DNA of 10,327 nucleotides from Candidatus Cloacimonadota bacterium. GTDB lineage: Bacteria > Cloacimonadota > Cloacimonadia > Cloacimonadales > Cloacimonadaceae. Within the stretch, counting starts at the first letter, position 1, and every line of letters begins with the position of its first letter. Both the position numbers and the translations under genes were made by a program. The notes under the pieces are model-generated. The model saw only the letters and a program-made list of their open reading frames with translations. It was not told where the DNA came from and did no database searches. Below are positions 1 to 6,378 of this stretch, piece by piece. The stretch covers positions 1 to 10,327 of the forward strand of contig JAGOGT010000018.1 of NCBI GenBank assembly GCA_017996595.1, read 5' to 3'.

Positions 1-891
1 CACCGTGAAAGACCATACAGGAAGCTCAGCTTGTGAAGATGCATAGCCATTGTCATTATGGGGATCTACCTTCCAGTAATAGGTTTGGCCATAGGTTAAT
101 GCTCCAGGGATGTAGGTAGTCCCAGGCTGCAGAGTGCTAACTACGGTCACGGGGGGATTAGCTGTTCCGAAATAAACATCATAGGCTGTAGGGCCTCCTC
201 CACCGCTTTGCCAGGAAAGAGTGGGGTAATTGCTGATATCGATTGCTGCATTCCCAGGTGTCGGATTAACTGCTGGGTTGGGAGGTAGTGTACCCGGAGT
301 AACAAATGTAATTTGGTTTAGATTGCCAAGCCTACCCGTAGCTGTAGGTGGTATATTGGGATCAGGATTAGTATAATCACTACGATAATAGATTGCCGTA
401 TTGGCTCCACTTGCAAAACTGTACCAATATGCATCTGAGGAAGCATAGCTGGGTGTGTTTTCATCAATGGCGATCACCAGATTACTGGTTCCGTCATAAG
501 CAAATTGGGATCCCAGCGTTACTTCCCACCATCCAGCGGTAGCAGGCATTACCAGGTTTCCACTGAATACTTGGGTCATTTGGCTTAAGGGAATCCAATC
601 GGTAGTAGATGTAAAATCCGTTTTGGAAGTATGACCCATGTAAATTGTCCAGTTATTACTGTTTGTAGTGCTTCCGGAAGAAAAGTAAAATTTCAGTCCT
701 TGGATTGTGATTGCTGAACCAATCTGGGCAGCAGTATAAATCTGCTGTGTGTATGAATAACCATAGTAGGTAGTAATAGGAAGATTAGTCGTAGTGGTAG
801 TTCCAGTACCAATTACTACATCCGCCCACACGCTTGTGAACATTCCCAGCATAAGCACCAGGAATACGAAGAACATGAGTTTTTGTTTCAT
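1..891 (-). CDS. Secreted surface protein with fibronectin-III-like module (3' end outside window)
   Basis: An open frame of 297 codons runs from ATG at 891-889 on the minus strand to the window edge without a stop, so the C-terminus is missing. The start is set by AAGGAGAG at 903-896, a few bases upstream. Residues 1-23 form a Sec signal peptide (MKQK, then a Leu/Phe/Val/Met-rich core, ending VWA|D). Residues ~24-200 are rich in Thr, Ser, Tyr and Trp (for example YSYTQQIYTAAQIG, STTDWIPLSQ and a GWWEVTL stretch), a beta-sandwich style known from adhesin-like surface proteins of Bacteroidota and Cloacimonadota. After a Pro-rich hinge (PPNPAVNPTP, ~203-212), residues ~213-297 look like a fibronectin type III module (TLSWQSG, AYDVYFG, LTYGQTYYWKV, VWSFTV). 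The protein is probably exported and surface-anchored or secreted; the anchoring or sorting domain, if any, lies beyond position 1. No catalytic motif is visible. It is divergent from the OmpA genes. Reading frame and export are clear; function is inferred from style only. Confidence 0.85.
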   Translation of the reverse strand, partial: MKQKLMFFVFLVLMLGMFTSVWADVVIGTGTTTTTNLPITTYYGYSYTQQIYTAAQIGSAITIQGLKFYFSSGSTTNSNNWTIYMGHTSKTDFTSTTDWIPLSQMTQVFSGNLVMPATAGWWEVTLGSQFAYDGTSNLVIAIDENTPSYASSDAYWYSFASGANTAIYYRSDYTNPDPNIPPTATGRLGNLNQITFVTPGTLPPNPAVNPTPGNAAIDISNYPTLSWQSGGGGPTAYDVYFGTANPPVTVVSTLQPGTTYIPGALTYGQTYYWKVDPHNDNGYASSQAELPVWSFTV

Positions 892-1277
892 AACTCTCTC
901 CTTGATTTTTTTATACGAGTTTGGAAATTGATTTAAGAGCTGGATTAACGGGGTAGTTCACACTAAAAATGCCATGGCTTGCAGGTATACAAACCTTATA
1001 AAAGACCGAAAGATTTACGGGACTTGCCAGAAGAACGTTACATAACATCTTTACCGCCTTAAACATACAAACAATTTTGCAACTAAGTGGAGCCATCAAA
1101 AATCCACACGGATGCACCATGCACGTCTTCCAACAATCAGTCAAGGAATTATTTGAAAATAGGAGATTGCTTATGGAACCCGATTTGAAATGGGATTAAT
1201 CCTAGAAAGCATTTGGTGCACATAATATTCTGATTATACTATTAGCAAAGAATTATAATAACACAAGGAGAACAAGA
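892..1277. other. Divergent intergenic region
   Basis: This 386-base spacer lies between the two divergent genes. It contains the Shine-Dalgarno of the minus-strand gene (903-896), a promoter-like sequence for the plus-strand gene (1213-1240), and a plus-strand frame open from 1002 to the TAA at 1197-1199 with no convincing start except a very short ATG frame at 1173. A 77-codon minus-strand frame (911-1144) has no ribosome binding site and an unconvincing Cys-rich composition, so I do not call it. I see no RNA gene or strong terminator here. Confidence 0.5.
1213..1240 (+). promoter_or_regulatory. Putative sigma70-type promoter for the first OmpA gene
   Basis: TATACT at 1235-1240 is a good -10 element. 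Sixteen bases upstream is TTGGTG (1213-1218), a weak -35 that keeps only TTG. A start of transcription near 1247 would leave a leader of about 30 bases that still contains the AAGGAG at 1265-1270. A perfect TATAAT at 1254-1259 lies too close to the ribosome binding site to serve this gene well. This is a call from motif and position only. Confidence 0.4.
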
Positions 1278-2288
1278 ATGACTAAGAAAGTACAATTCAC
1301 TATCCTATTGGTGCTTATGCTGGCGATCAGCAGCGCCGCATTTGCCCTTGAACATACGGTGGGAATCAGAGGCGGGATCACTCTTCCCTTTCACGATATC
1401 GATGATGAAGCCACCACCAAACTTATGGGTGGGATCAGCTATGAAGCCTGGCTGAAAGACTATCTCAGCCTGGGCCTGGCTCCATATTTCACCGGCATGG
1501 AAGCAGGCGAACCGATTGCCAATTACAAAGCCAGCGTGATCGGTGCCGATCTCAATCTGAAGCTGCGTCCCGTAAACAAATTTGCCTTGAACTTCCCCGA
1601 TTGCCGTGTGCGCCGAATTTCCCCCTTCGTGAATCTGGGGATTGGTTTGGCTAATTACAGCACCGAAGGCAATATCGGAGCCACCGATTTTGACGAAAGC
1701 AAGGCCGTTTTTGTAGCTCCCAGTGCTGGTTTGGGCGTATCCTTTCAAACCAAATGGGATGTGAATGTAGATCTGGGTGCCCAGTTCGAACATCCCTTCG
1801 ATGATAAATTTGACCAGATCGACACTAAGGCCAACGATTCCTATCTGATGCCTTATTTGGGAATCGGCTACACCTTTGGCAGCAAAAAAGCCAAGGAAGT
1901 GGTGCAGAAAGTGCAGCGTACCTTATTGCGTGACCGCATCAGTATGGAGCAGGATTTTACCCTTAAGGGCGTGCAATTTGAGATCAATAGCGCCAATCTT
2001 ACTCCCGAAGCCAGAAAGATTTTGGATGAAGTGGCCACGGAAATGAAGAAATATCCCAAAGTGAAGATCGAAATCCACGGACACACCGATAATACCGGCA
2101 GCAAAGAGCTGAATGACGCCCTTTCCCTGAAGCGTGCCGAATCGGTGAAAGATTACCTGATCAGCCAGGAAATTGCTTCCGAAAGAATGGCTACCCAAGG
2201 ATTTGGGTTTTCCCGTCCCATTGCCAGCAACAATACAGAAGAAGGCAGAGCGGAAAACCGCCGCATCGAATTTGTGATCGTTAAGTAA
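1278..2288 (+). CDS. OmpA-family outer-membrane protein (beta-barrel plus peptidoglycan-binding domain)
   Basis: This 336-residue protein is predicted to sit in the outer membrane and bind peptidoglycan non-covalently, holding the envelope layers together. The ATG at 1278 follows AAGGAG (1265-1270) with 7 bases between. Residues 1-23 are a signal peptide ending AAFA|LEH. Residues ~24-200 alternate aromatic, hydrophobic and polar residues in short strands with Gly and Asn/Asp turns (TVGIRGG, ISYEAWLKDYLSLGLAPYF, PYLGIGYTFG), as in an eight-stranded OmpA-like barrel. After a short linker, residues 216-336 form the OmpA C-terminal domain: LKGVQFEINSANLT, GHTDNTGS, LSLKRAESVKDYL, GFGFSRPIASN and ENRRIEF. 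The Asp of HTDNTG and the first Arg of NRR are the positions that bind diaminopimelate in characterised relatives. It is a close paralogue of the next gene but lacks that gene's repeat linker. A terminator-like structure follows the stop, so it is probably transcribed on its own. Confidence 0.93.
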   Translation: MTKKVQFTILLVLMLAISSAAFALEHTVGIRGGITLPFHDIDDEATTKLMGGISYEAWLKDYLSLGLAPYFTGMEAGEPIANYKASVIGADLNLKLRPVNKFALNFPDCRVRRISPFVNLGIGLANYSTEGNIGATDFDESKAVFVAPSAGLGVSFQTKWDVNVDLGAQFEHPFDDKFDQIDTKANDSYLMPYLGIGYTFGSKKAKEVVQKVQRTLLRDRISMEQDFTLKGVQFEINSANLTPEARKILDEVATEMKKYPKVKIEIHGHTDNTGSKELNDALSLKRAESVKDYLISQEIASERMATQGFGFSRPIASNNTEEGRAENRRIEFVIVK

Positions 2289-2347
2289 CTCCCTCTGCGC
2301 TAAAAGGTTTGCGGAGGGAGGTGCTCAGCTCCTCACCTCCGATTTTT
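2289..2347 (+). terminator. Terminator after the first OmpA gene, with an overlapping second hairpin
   Basis: GGAGGTG (2317-2323) pairs with CACCTCC (2334-2340) across a 10-base loop and is followed directly by GATTTTTT, a classic Rho-independent layout. Immediately upstream, CTCCCTCTGC (2289-2298) pairs with GCGGAGGGAG (2311-2320), including one G-T pair. The two stems share bases 2317-2320, so they cannot both form fully. The first stem starts on the base after the stop codon. Confidence 0.85.
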
Positions 2348-2369
2348 TATTGGTATAAATAAAATTCAC

Positions 2370-2400
2370 TTGACAGATTTGCAAAACAATCTAGTATAGC
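2370..2400 (+). promoter_or_regulatory. Putative sigma70-type promoter for the second OmpA gene
   Basis: A perfect -35 hexamer TTGACA lies at 2370-2375. Possible -10 elements are TAGTAT at 2392-2397 (16-base spacer) and TATAGC at 2395-2400 (19-base spacer). The position fits: it lies after the upstream terminator and about 75 bases before the start codon at 2476. The -35 is strong, while which -10 is used cannot be settled by eye. Confidence 0.6.
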
Positions 2401-2475
2401 TATAGTGGAATATCAAGATATACGAGATCCAGGGCTGATCATATAAGCCCAAGTAAACTATTTAAAGGAGATACA

Positions 2476-4014
2476 ATGAACAAGTTCCTCAAATTAGCAT
2501 TGTTGATGACACTCCTGATCGTGTCGGCTTCTGCGCTATTTGCTCTCAATCAAACTGTGGGAGTGCGCTATGGCTTGTCCTATCCCATTACTGATCAGGG
2601 CGGAACAGACAGGATCCATCCTATGTATGGCTTGTCCTGGGAAGCCTGGATGAGTGATCATTTCAGCGTTGGTTTATATCCTTATCTTACCAATCTGGAA
2701 AAAGTTGGTAACAACGACCGCTTCAAGGCCCAGTTAATCGGTGCGGATGTGATGCTGAAATATCGTCCCATCCACAAAGCAGCGATCGACCTCAAAGAAG
2801 ATACCTTTGCCTGGCTTTCCCCCTTTGGCGCGATTGGCCTGGGAGCTGCACAATATACCACCAAGGGTAATCTGGCTGGCGTTGTGAACGAATTTGACGA
2901 ATCCAAGCTCGCCATTGCTCCTTCCCTGGCCCTGGGAATGTCCCTGGTTACCACTGCAGGTGTAAGCGTCGATCTTGGCGGTCAATATGTTTATACCCTG
3001 GATGACGAAATTGATATGGTGGATGATGGCGGCAGCGACGGCTATTTCATGCCCTGGCTTGGTTTTAACCTTGCCTTTGGCAATAAGAAAGACACCGATG
3101 GCGATGGCATCATCGATTCCAAAGATGGCGCTCCCAACGATCCTGAAGATTTCGATGGCTATCAGGACAGCGATGGCATTCCCGATCTGGATAACGACAA
3201 AGACGGCATCCCGGATGTGCGTGATGGCGCTCCCATGGATCCCGAAGACAGAGATGGCTTCCAGGATAATGATGGTATTCCCGATCTGGATAATGACAAA
3301 GATGGCATTCCGGATAGCCGTGATGGCGCGCCTAACGATCCTGAAGATTTTGATGGTGTGCAGGATAGCGACGGGATTCCCGATATCGACCTGGATAGAG
3401 ACAAAGATGGCATTCCGGATAGCCGCGATGGCGCGCCGGATGATCCCGAAGATAAGGATAGCTTCCAGGATATGGATGGCATCCCCGATCTGGATAACGA
3501 CGCCGATGGTATCCTGGACCGCAATGACAAGGCTCCCGGAACCGACGAAACCGTGCGTAATAACATCGATACCAAAGAAAACTACAACGAATTTGAAGAT
3601 ACTGATGGCGTGCCCGACGTTAAGCCGGTGGCCGAACAACCCAAGCCCCTGCTGCGCGATCGCATCAGCATGGAACAAGACTTCTCTTTAAAAGGCGTGC
3701 AGTTTGAGATCGGCTCTGCCAATCTTACCACCGAAGCCAGAAACATCCTGCAAGAAGTGGTGGAAGCCATGAAAGCCAATCCGAACGTGAAAGTGGAAAT
3801 TCAGGGACATACCGATAACACCGGTGGTGCCGCCATGAATAAGAAGCTCTCCGAAGACCGCGCCGCTTCCGTGAAAACCTATATGGTGAATAACGGCATC
3901 GCAGCCGACCGCATGACTACCTCCGGATTCGGCTATGACAAACCCATCGCCACCAACGACACCGTGGAAGGCCGCACCGAAAACCGCCGCATCGAATTCC
4001 ACATCGTGAAGTAA
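2476..4014 (+). CDS. OmpA-family outer-membrane protein with thrombospondin type-3 (Ca-binding-type) repeat linker
   Basis: This 512-residue protein is predicted to be an outer-membrane barrel joined to a periplasmic peptidoglycan-binding domain by a long acidic repeat linker. The ATG follows AAAGGAG (2464-2470) with a 5-base gap. Residues 1-23 are a signal peptide ending ALFA|LNQ. Residues ~24-205 form the barrel, with clear similarity to the preceding gene (TVGVRYG, LSWEAWMSDHFSVGLYPYL, FMPWLGFNLAFG). Residues 206-382 hold Asp-rich thrombospondin type-3 repeats, starting DTDGDGIIDSKDG and with units built as DGAPxDPEDxDGxQDxDGIPDxD. In known homologues such as OprF, and in thrombospondins, these Asp residues bind calcium. 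Residues 392-512 are the OmpA domain (VQFEIGSANLT, GHTDNTGG, ENRRIEF). That domain aligns without gaps to the previous gene's and is about two-thirds identical by hand count, so the pair arose by duplication. The linker is the main difference. Calcium binding is inferred from motif spacing. Confidence 0.93.
   Translation: MNKFLKLALLMTLLIVSASALFALNQTVGVRYGLSYPITDQGGTDRIHPMYGLSWEAWMSDHFSVGLYPYLTNLEKVGNNDRFKAQLIGADVMLKYRPIHKAAIDLKEDTFAWLSPFGAIGLGAAQYTTKGNLAGVVNEFDESKLAIAPSLALGMSLVTTAGVSVDLGGQYVYTLDDEIDMVDDGGSDGYFMPWLGFNLAFGNKKDTDGDGIIDSKDGAPNDPEDFDGYQDSDGIPDLDNDKDGIPDVRDGAPMDPEDRDGFQDNDGIPDLDNDKDGIPDSRDGAPNDPEDFDGVQDSDGIPDIDLDRDKDGIPDSRDGAPDDPEDKDSFQDMDGIPDLDNDADGILDRNDKAPGTDETVRNNIDTKENYNEFEDTDGVPDVKPVAEQPKPLLRDRISMEQDFSLKGVQFEIGSANLTTEARNILQEVVEAMKANPNVKVEIQGHTDNTGGAAMNKKLSEDRAASVKTYMVNNGIAADRMTTSGFGYDKPIATNDTVEGRTENRRIEFHIVK
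3124..3525 (+). repeat. Four in-frame ~99-bp repeats encoding the Asp-rich linker
   Basis: Four consecutive units each begin with the codons for DGAP: 3124-3222 (33 residues), 3223-3321 (33), 3322-3426 (35, with an extra Asp-Arg type insertion) and 3427-3525 (33). A degenerate fifth unit follows and ends in DTDGVPDV (residues 375-382). The DNA is similar enough between units (repeated GATGGCATTCCGGAT-like blocks) that unequal crossing-over could change copy number. The low-complexity codon pattern also creates long meaningless open frames on both strands here. Confidence 0.9.
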
Positions 4015-4039
4015 CTAATTAACAATAAATACCTTAGAT

Positions 4040-4070
4040 AAGGGCTGGAGTTTTCCAGCCCTTGTTTTTA
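4040..4070 (+). terminator. Rho-independent terminator after the second OmpA gene
   Basis: AAGGGCTGG (4040-4048) pairs perfectly with CCAGCCCTT (4055-4063), closing on a very short loop, and is followed by TTGTTTTTAT. It lies 26 bases after the TAA stop at 4012-4014. Confidence 0.9.
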
Positions 4071-4380
4071 TGATCGCATCGCTTCTTCATATTCATTTTT
4101 CATGCGCTGTCCATGCGATCACCGGGCATTTGCATGGGCATCACATGGGCATCACATGGGTATCTCATATGTTCCCACCAATTAATTGCTGGGCTAGGGG
4201 CATTCGCCTTGCCGTGCTCCGCAGTCTGTAAGATTATTGATTACATTGCATTCTCCGGAGGACGGCCATAGTTCCATGAAATATCTTTCAGAAAGTCATT
4301 GACAGCCTATGGGCAGCAGATTTTTTGGCTTCAGATGTAGTTTTATGCATCAAAAACATAGAGTGAGTCCAAAAAAGCTA
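4071..4380. other. Intergenic spacer between the OmpA and tRNA-tuf transcription units
   Basis: About 310 bases without a supportable gene. It contains an 11-bp tandem repeat (4134-4166), a near-perfect palindrome (4174-4193), the 8-bp palindrome CTCCGGAG (4253-4260), an isolated TTGACA (4299-4304) without a recognisable -10, and an 8-bp inverted repeat TTTTTTGG/CCAAAAAA (4321-4328 and 4369-4376) that flanks a small GTTTT/AAAAC stem. A 27-codon frame starting at ATG 4102 has no ribosome binding site and I do not call it. Confidence 0.5.
4134..4166 (+). repeat. 11-bp tandem direct repeat, about three copies
   Basis: ATGGGCATCAC occurs twice back to back (4134-4144 and 4145-4155), followed by a third copy with two changes, ATGGGTATCTC (4156-4166). 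A partial GGGCATTTGCATG precedes the array. The period is close to one turn of B-DNA. No function is assigned. Confidence 0.75.
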
Positions 4381-4409
4381 TTGACAATAATAGGGGACTA
4401 AAATTTAGT
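4381..4409 (+). promoter_or_regulatory. Putative promoter of the tRNA-tuf operon
   Basis: A perfect -35 TTGACA (4381-4386) is followed after 17 bases by TTTAGT (4404-4409), which matches four of six -10 positions. TAAAAT at 4399-4404 looks better as a -10 but its spacer is only 12 bases. Transcription would begin about six bases before the first tRNA (4423), which suits a short tRNA leader. The sequence GGGGAC between the elements is GC-rich like a discriminator but in the wrong place. Confidence 0.55.
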
Positions 4410-4422
4410 GGCAAAACTCGTT

Positions 4423-4497
4423 GCCGATGTAGCTCAACGGTAGAGCAATTGATTTGTAATCAATAGGTTGGGGGTTCAATTCCCTTCATCGGCTCCA
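4423..4497 (+). tRNA. tRNA-Thr (anticodon TGT)
   Basis: A complete cloverleaf of 75 bases with encoded CCA. Acceptor stem GCCGATG (4423-4429) pairs with CATCGGC (4487-4493), with T as discriminator. The anticodon stem ATTGA/TCAAT encloses loop TTTGTAA, giving TGT, which reads ACA threonine codons. The T arm carries GGTTCAATTCC. It is the first tRNA of the cluster and corresponds in position and anticodon to E. coli thrU. Confidence 0.97.
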
Positions 4498-4520
4498 GCG
4501 ATAAAGAAGTGAATAGACGT

Positions 4521-4606
4521 GGAGAGGTTCCCGAGTGGTCAAAGGGAACAGACTGTAAATCTGTCGGCGGACGCCTTCGGAGGTTCAAATCCTCCCCTCT
4601 CCACCA
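4521..4606 (+). tRNA. tRNA-Tyr (anticodon GTA)
   Basis: A class II tRNA of 86 bases with a long variable arm (after the anticodon stem, CGGCGGACGCCTTCGG) and encoded CCA. Acceptor stem GGAGAGG (4521-4527) pairs with CCTCTCC (4596-4602), with A as discriminator. The anticodon stem CAGA/TCTG encloses CTGTAAA, giving GTA. The long variable arm with GTA is normal for bacterial tRNA-Tyr. It corresponds to E. coli tyrU. Confidence 0.97.
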
Positions 4607-4624
4607 TAAATTATATTTACGCCA

Positions 4625-4701
4625 GCGGGAGTAGCTCAGTTGGCTAGAGCATCAGCCTTCCAAGCTGAGGGTCGCGGGTTCGAACCCCGTTTCCCGCTCC
4701 A
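4625..4701 (+). tRNA. tRNA-Gly (anticodon TCC)
   Basis: A 77-base tRNA with encoded CCA. Acceptor stem GCGGGAG (4625-4631) pairs with TTCCCGC (4691-4697), ending in a G-T pair, with T as discriminator. The anticodon stem CAGC/GCTG encloses CTTCCAA, giving TCC, which reads GGA and GGG glycine codons. The D arm has AGCTCAGTTGGCTAGAGC and the T loop TTCGAAC. It corresponds to E. coli glyT. Confidence 0.97.
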
Positions 4702-4716
4702 GAGATTTGTGGATAA

Positions 4717-4792
<76 letters not shown>

Positions 4793-4922
4793 CTTTTATT
4801 GTCAGCAGTGATCGAAGCGATCAGGTTGGAGTTCGGCTCCGGACCTGAAGGATTTGAGAACTGTCATTGTATTTTTAGCAGCGAAATAAACACGACATGG
4901 AATGCAAATTCCAGGAGGAACA
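4793..4922 (+). promoter_or_regulatory. Structured leader between the last tRNA and tuf
   Basis: This 130-base leader contains two adjacent hairpins. TGATCG (4809-4814) pairs with CGATCA (4818-4823) on a 3-base loop. CAGGT (4822-4826) pairs with ACCTG (4843-4847), enclosing GGAG/CTCC (4828-4831 and 4837-4840). The stems share bases 4822-4823. CAGT (4806-4809) and ACTG (4860-4863) could close an outer stem around both. There is no U-run after them, so they are not terminators. They may be RNA-processing sites separating tRNA from mRNA, or a control element. Structure is seen in the sequence; role is inference. Confidence 0.5.
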
Positions 4923-6107
4923 ATGGCAAAAGAGAAATTCGTACGTAACAAGCCACACGTAAACGTGGGTACGATTGGTCACATCGACCATGGTAAAACT
5001 ACGCTGACCGCAGCGATAACTTTGTATCTGAGTAAAAAGGGCGGTGCCAAATTCCGTTCATTCGATAGTATTGACAATGCACCGGAAGAAAAAGCCCGCG
5101 GTATAACCATTGCTACAGCGCACGTGGAATACGAATCCGACAATCGTCATTACGCCCATGTGGACTGCCCCGGTCATGCTGACTATATCAAAAACATGAT
5201 CACCGGAGCCGCACAGATGGACGGAGCGATCCTGGTAGTAAGTGCCTATGACGGACCCATGCCCCAAACCCGCGAGCACATTCTGCTTGCCCGTCAGGTA
5301 GGTGTTCCTGCCGTAGTCGTGTTCATGAACAAGTGCGACCTTGTTGAAGATTCCGAGCTTTTGGACCTCGTAGAGATGGAAGTTCGTGAGCTTCTCGACA
5401 AGTATGATTTCCCTGGCGACGAATGTCCCGTGATTCGCGGTTCAGCCCTGAAGGGTTTGAATGGCGATCCCGAAGGTGAAGCCCAGATCCAAGCTCTGGT
5501 GGACGCCATCGACAGCTACATCCCGCTTCCTGACCGTGCGGTTGACAAGCCTTTCCTGATGCCCGTGGAAGACGTTTTCAGTATTCCCGGACGTGGAACT
5601 GTGGCTACCGGACGTGTGGAACGTGGTGTGATCAAAATCCAGGATAAAGTGGAACGTGTAGGTATCCGCGAGACTGTGGAAACTACCTGCACCGGAGTGG
5701 AAATGTTCCGTAAGCTCCTTGATGAAGCCCAGGCCGGCGATAATATCGGCGTGCTGCTGCGTGGCTTTGCCAAGACCGATGTGGAACGCGGAATGGTGCT
5801 TGCCAAACCGAAATCCATCACTCCCCACACCAAATTTACCGGACAAACCTACGTGCTTACCAAAGACGAAGGTGGACGGCACAAACCCTTCCAAGATGGT
5901 TACCGTCCCCAATTCTATTTCCGTACCACAGACGTTACCGGAACCCTGCATCTGCCTGAAGGCGTGAAAATGGTTATGCCTGGCGACAATGTGCAAATCA
6001 CCGGTCACCTGATCACCCCCATTGCTATGGAACAGGGACTGCGCTTCGCTATCCGCGAAGGTGGTCACACCATCGGCAGCGGCGTGGTCGGAACTATTAT
6101 TGAGTAA
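4923..6107 (+). CDS. tuf: Translation elongation factor Tu
   Basis: EF-Tu is the cytoplasmic GTPase that carries aminoacyl-tRNA to the ribosomal A site. I start at ATG 4923, which follows AGGAGG (4913-4918) and gives the usual 394 residues; an in-frame ATG at 4902 would add seven residues upstream of the Shine-Dalgarno and is rejected. The G domain shows the P-loop GHIDHGKT (19-26, with Ile where many EF-Tu have Val), switch [18 protein letters not shown] (81-85) with the catalytic His85, NKCD (136-139) and SAL (174-176). Domains 2 and 3 follow, with [55 protein letters not shown] and the C-terminal [12 protein letters not shown]. Switch I reads ITIATAH where E. coli has ITINTSH. The gene follows four tRNA genes, as E. 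coli tufB does, and precedes rpmG. Whether a second tuf copy exists cannot be seen here. Confidence 0.98.
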   Translation: MAKEKFVRNKPHVNVGTIGHIDHGKTTLTAAITLYLSKKGGAKFRSFDSIDNAPEEKARGITIATAHVEYESDNRHYAHVDCPGHADYIKNMITGAAQMDGAILVVSAYDGPMPQTREHILLARQVGVPAVVVFMNKCDLVEDSELLDLVEMEVRELLDKYDFPGDECPVIRGSALKGLNGDPEGEAQIQALVDAIDSYIPLPDRAVDKPFLMPVEDVFSIPGRGTVATGRVERGVIKIQDKVERVGIRETVETTCTGVEMFRKLLDEAQAGDNIGVLLRGFAKTDVERGMVLAKPKSITPHTKFTGQTYVLTKDEGGRHKPFQDGYRPQFYFRTTDVTGTLHLPEGVKMVMPGDNVQITGHLITPIAMEQGLRFAIREGGHTIGSGVVGTIIE

Positions 6108-6129
6108 ATCCAGCTAAGCGGGATAAAAA

Positions 6130-6276
6130 ATGAGAGATATCATTATTCTGGCTTGCGAAGATTGTAAAAACCGGAATTACACCACCACCCGGAACAAGCG
6201 TAAGCATCCGAACAGAATGGAGCTGAAGAAATTCTGCCCCTGCTGCCGGAAACATACTGTTCATAAACAGCGCTAA
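6130..6276 (+). CDS. rpmG: 50S ribosomal protein L33 (bL33), zinc-binding type
   Basis: A 48-residue basic protein, too short for most ORF lists, in the large ribosomal subunit. It reads [14 protein letters not shown], then [20 protein letters not shown], then [13 protein letters not shown], which is a textbook L33. The four-cysteine (C+) form is present: Cys9 and Cys12 (CEDC), and Cys36 and Cys39 (CPCC), with an extra Cys38. This form binds zinc, whereas some bacteria have paralogues lacking the cysteines. The start at 6130 lies 22 bases after the tuf stop. The ribosome binding site is weak (GCGGGAT around 6118-6124), so translation may benefit from coupling to tuf. The order tuf, rpmG, tRNA-Trp, secE, nusG is common in bacteria. 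Confidence 0.96.
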   Translation: MRDIIILACEDCKNRNYTTTRNKRKHPNRMELKKFCPCCRKHTVHKQR

Positions 6277-6299
6277 ACGCTGAAGAAGATGATAAGTGC

Positions 6300-6375
6300 A
6301 GGACAGTAGTTCAACTGGTAGAGCACCGGTCTCCAAAACCGGGGGTTGCGGGTTCGATTCCTGCCTGTCCTGCCA
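6300..6375 (+). tRNA. tRNA-Trp (anticodon CCA)
   Basis: A 76-base tRNA with encoded 3' CCA. Acceptor stem AGGACAG (6300-6306) pairs with CTGTCCT (6365-6371), with G as discriminator, the usual identity base for tryptophan. The anticodon stem CCGGT/ACCGG encloses CTCCAAA, giving anticodon CCA for UGG. It sits between rpmG and secE, a position seen in many bacterial genomes, and is presumably cut from the polycistronic transcript. Confidence 0.97.
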
Positions 6376-6378
6376 CAA

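Noticed and set aside
911..1144. 77-codon minus-strand frame in the divergent spacer
   Set aside because: No Shine-Dalgarno upstream of its ATG, unusual Cys-rich composition and no recognisable domain. The real minus-strand gene starts at 891 with a good ribosome binding site.
1254..1259. Perfect TATAAT just before the first OmpA gene
   Set aside because: Transcription from it would start at about the Shine-Dalgarno (1265-1270), leaving no usable leader; TATACT at 1235-1240 is better placed.
2734..3678. 314-codon open frame on the minus strand opposite the second OmpA gene
   Set aside because: It is antisense to the Asp-rich repeats (GAT codons read as ATC/Ile), so its Ile/Val/Ala-rich repetitive translation is a by-product. 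No ribosome binding site was evident.
2975..3691. 238-codon plus-strand frame inside the second OmpA gene
   Set aside because: It is a frame-shifted reading of the same repeats with low-complexity Met/Ile/Pro/Ala content and overlaps a gene with full domain support.
4134..4166. Possible CRISPR array
   Set aside because: Units are 11 bp, contiguous and without spacers, which is not CRISPR architecture.
4102..4185. 27-codon frame across the 11-bp repeats
   Set aside because: No ribosome binding site, and the translation is determined by the repeat.
4299..4304. Perfect TTGACA in the OmpA-tRNA spacer
   Set aside because: No -10-like element at 15-19 bases; the region downstream is TTTTTTGG. 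The TTGACA at 4381 is better placed for the tRNAs.
4902..4922. Upstream in-frame ATG for tuf
   Set aside because: It would place the AGGAGG ribosome binding site inside the coding region and add seven residues not found in EF-Tu.
5442..6068. 208-codon minus-strand frame opposite tuf
   Set aside because: tuf is unambiguous; the antisense translation is His/Gly/Phe-rich and resembles no family I know.
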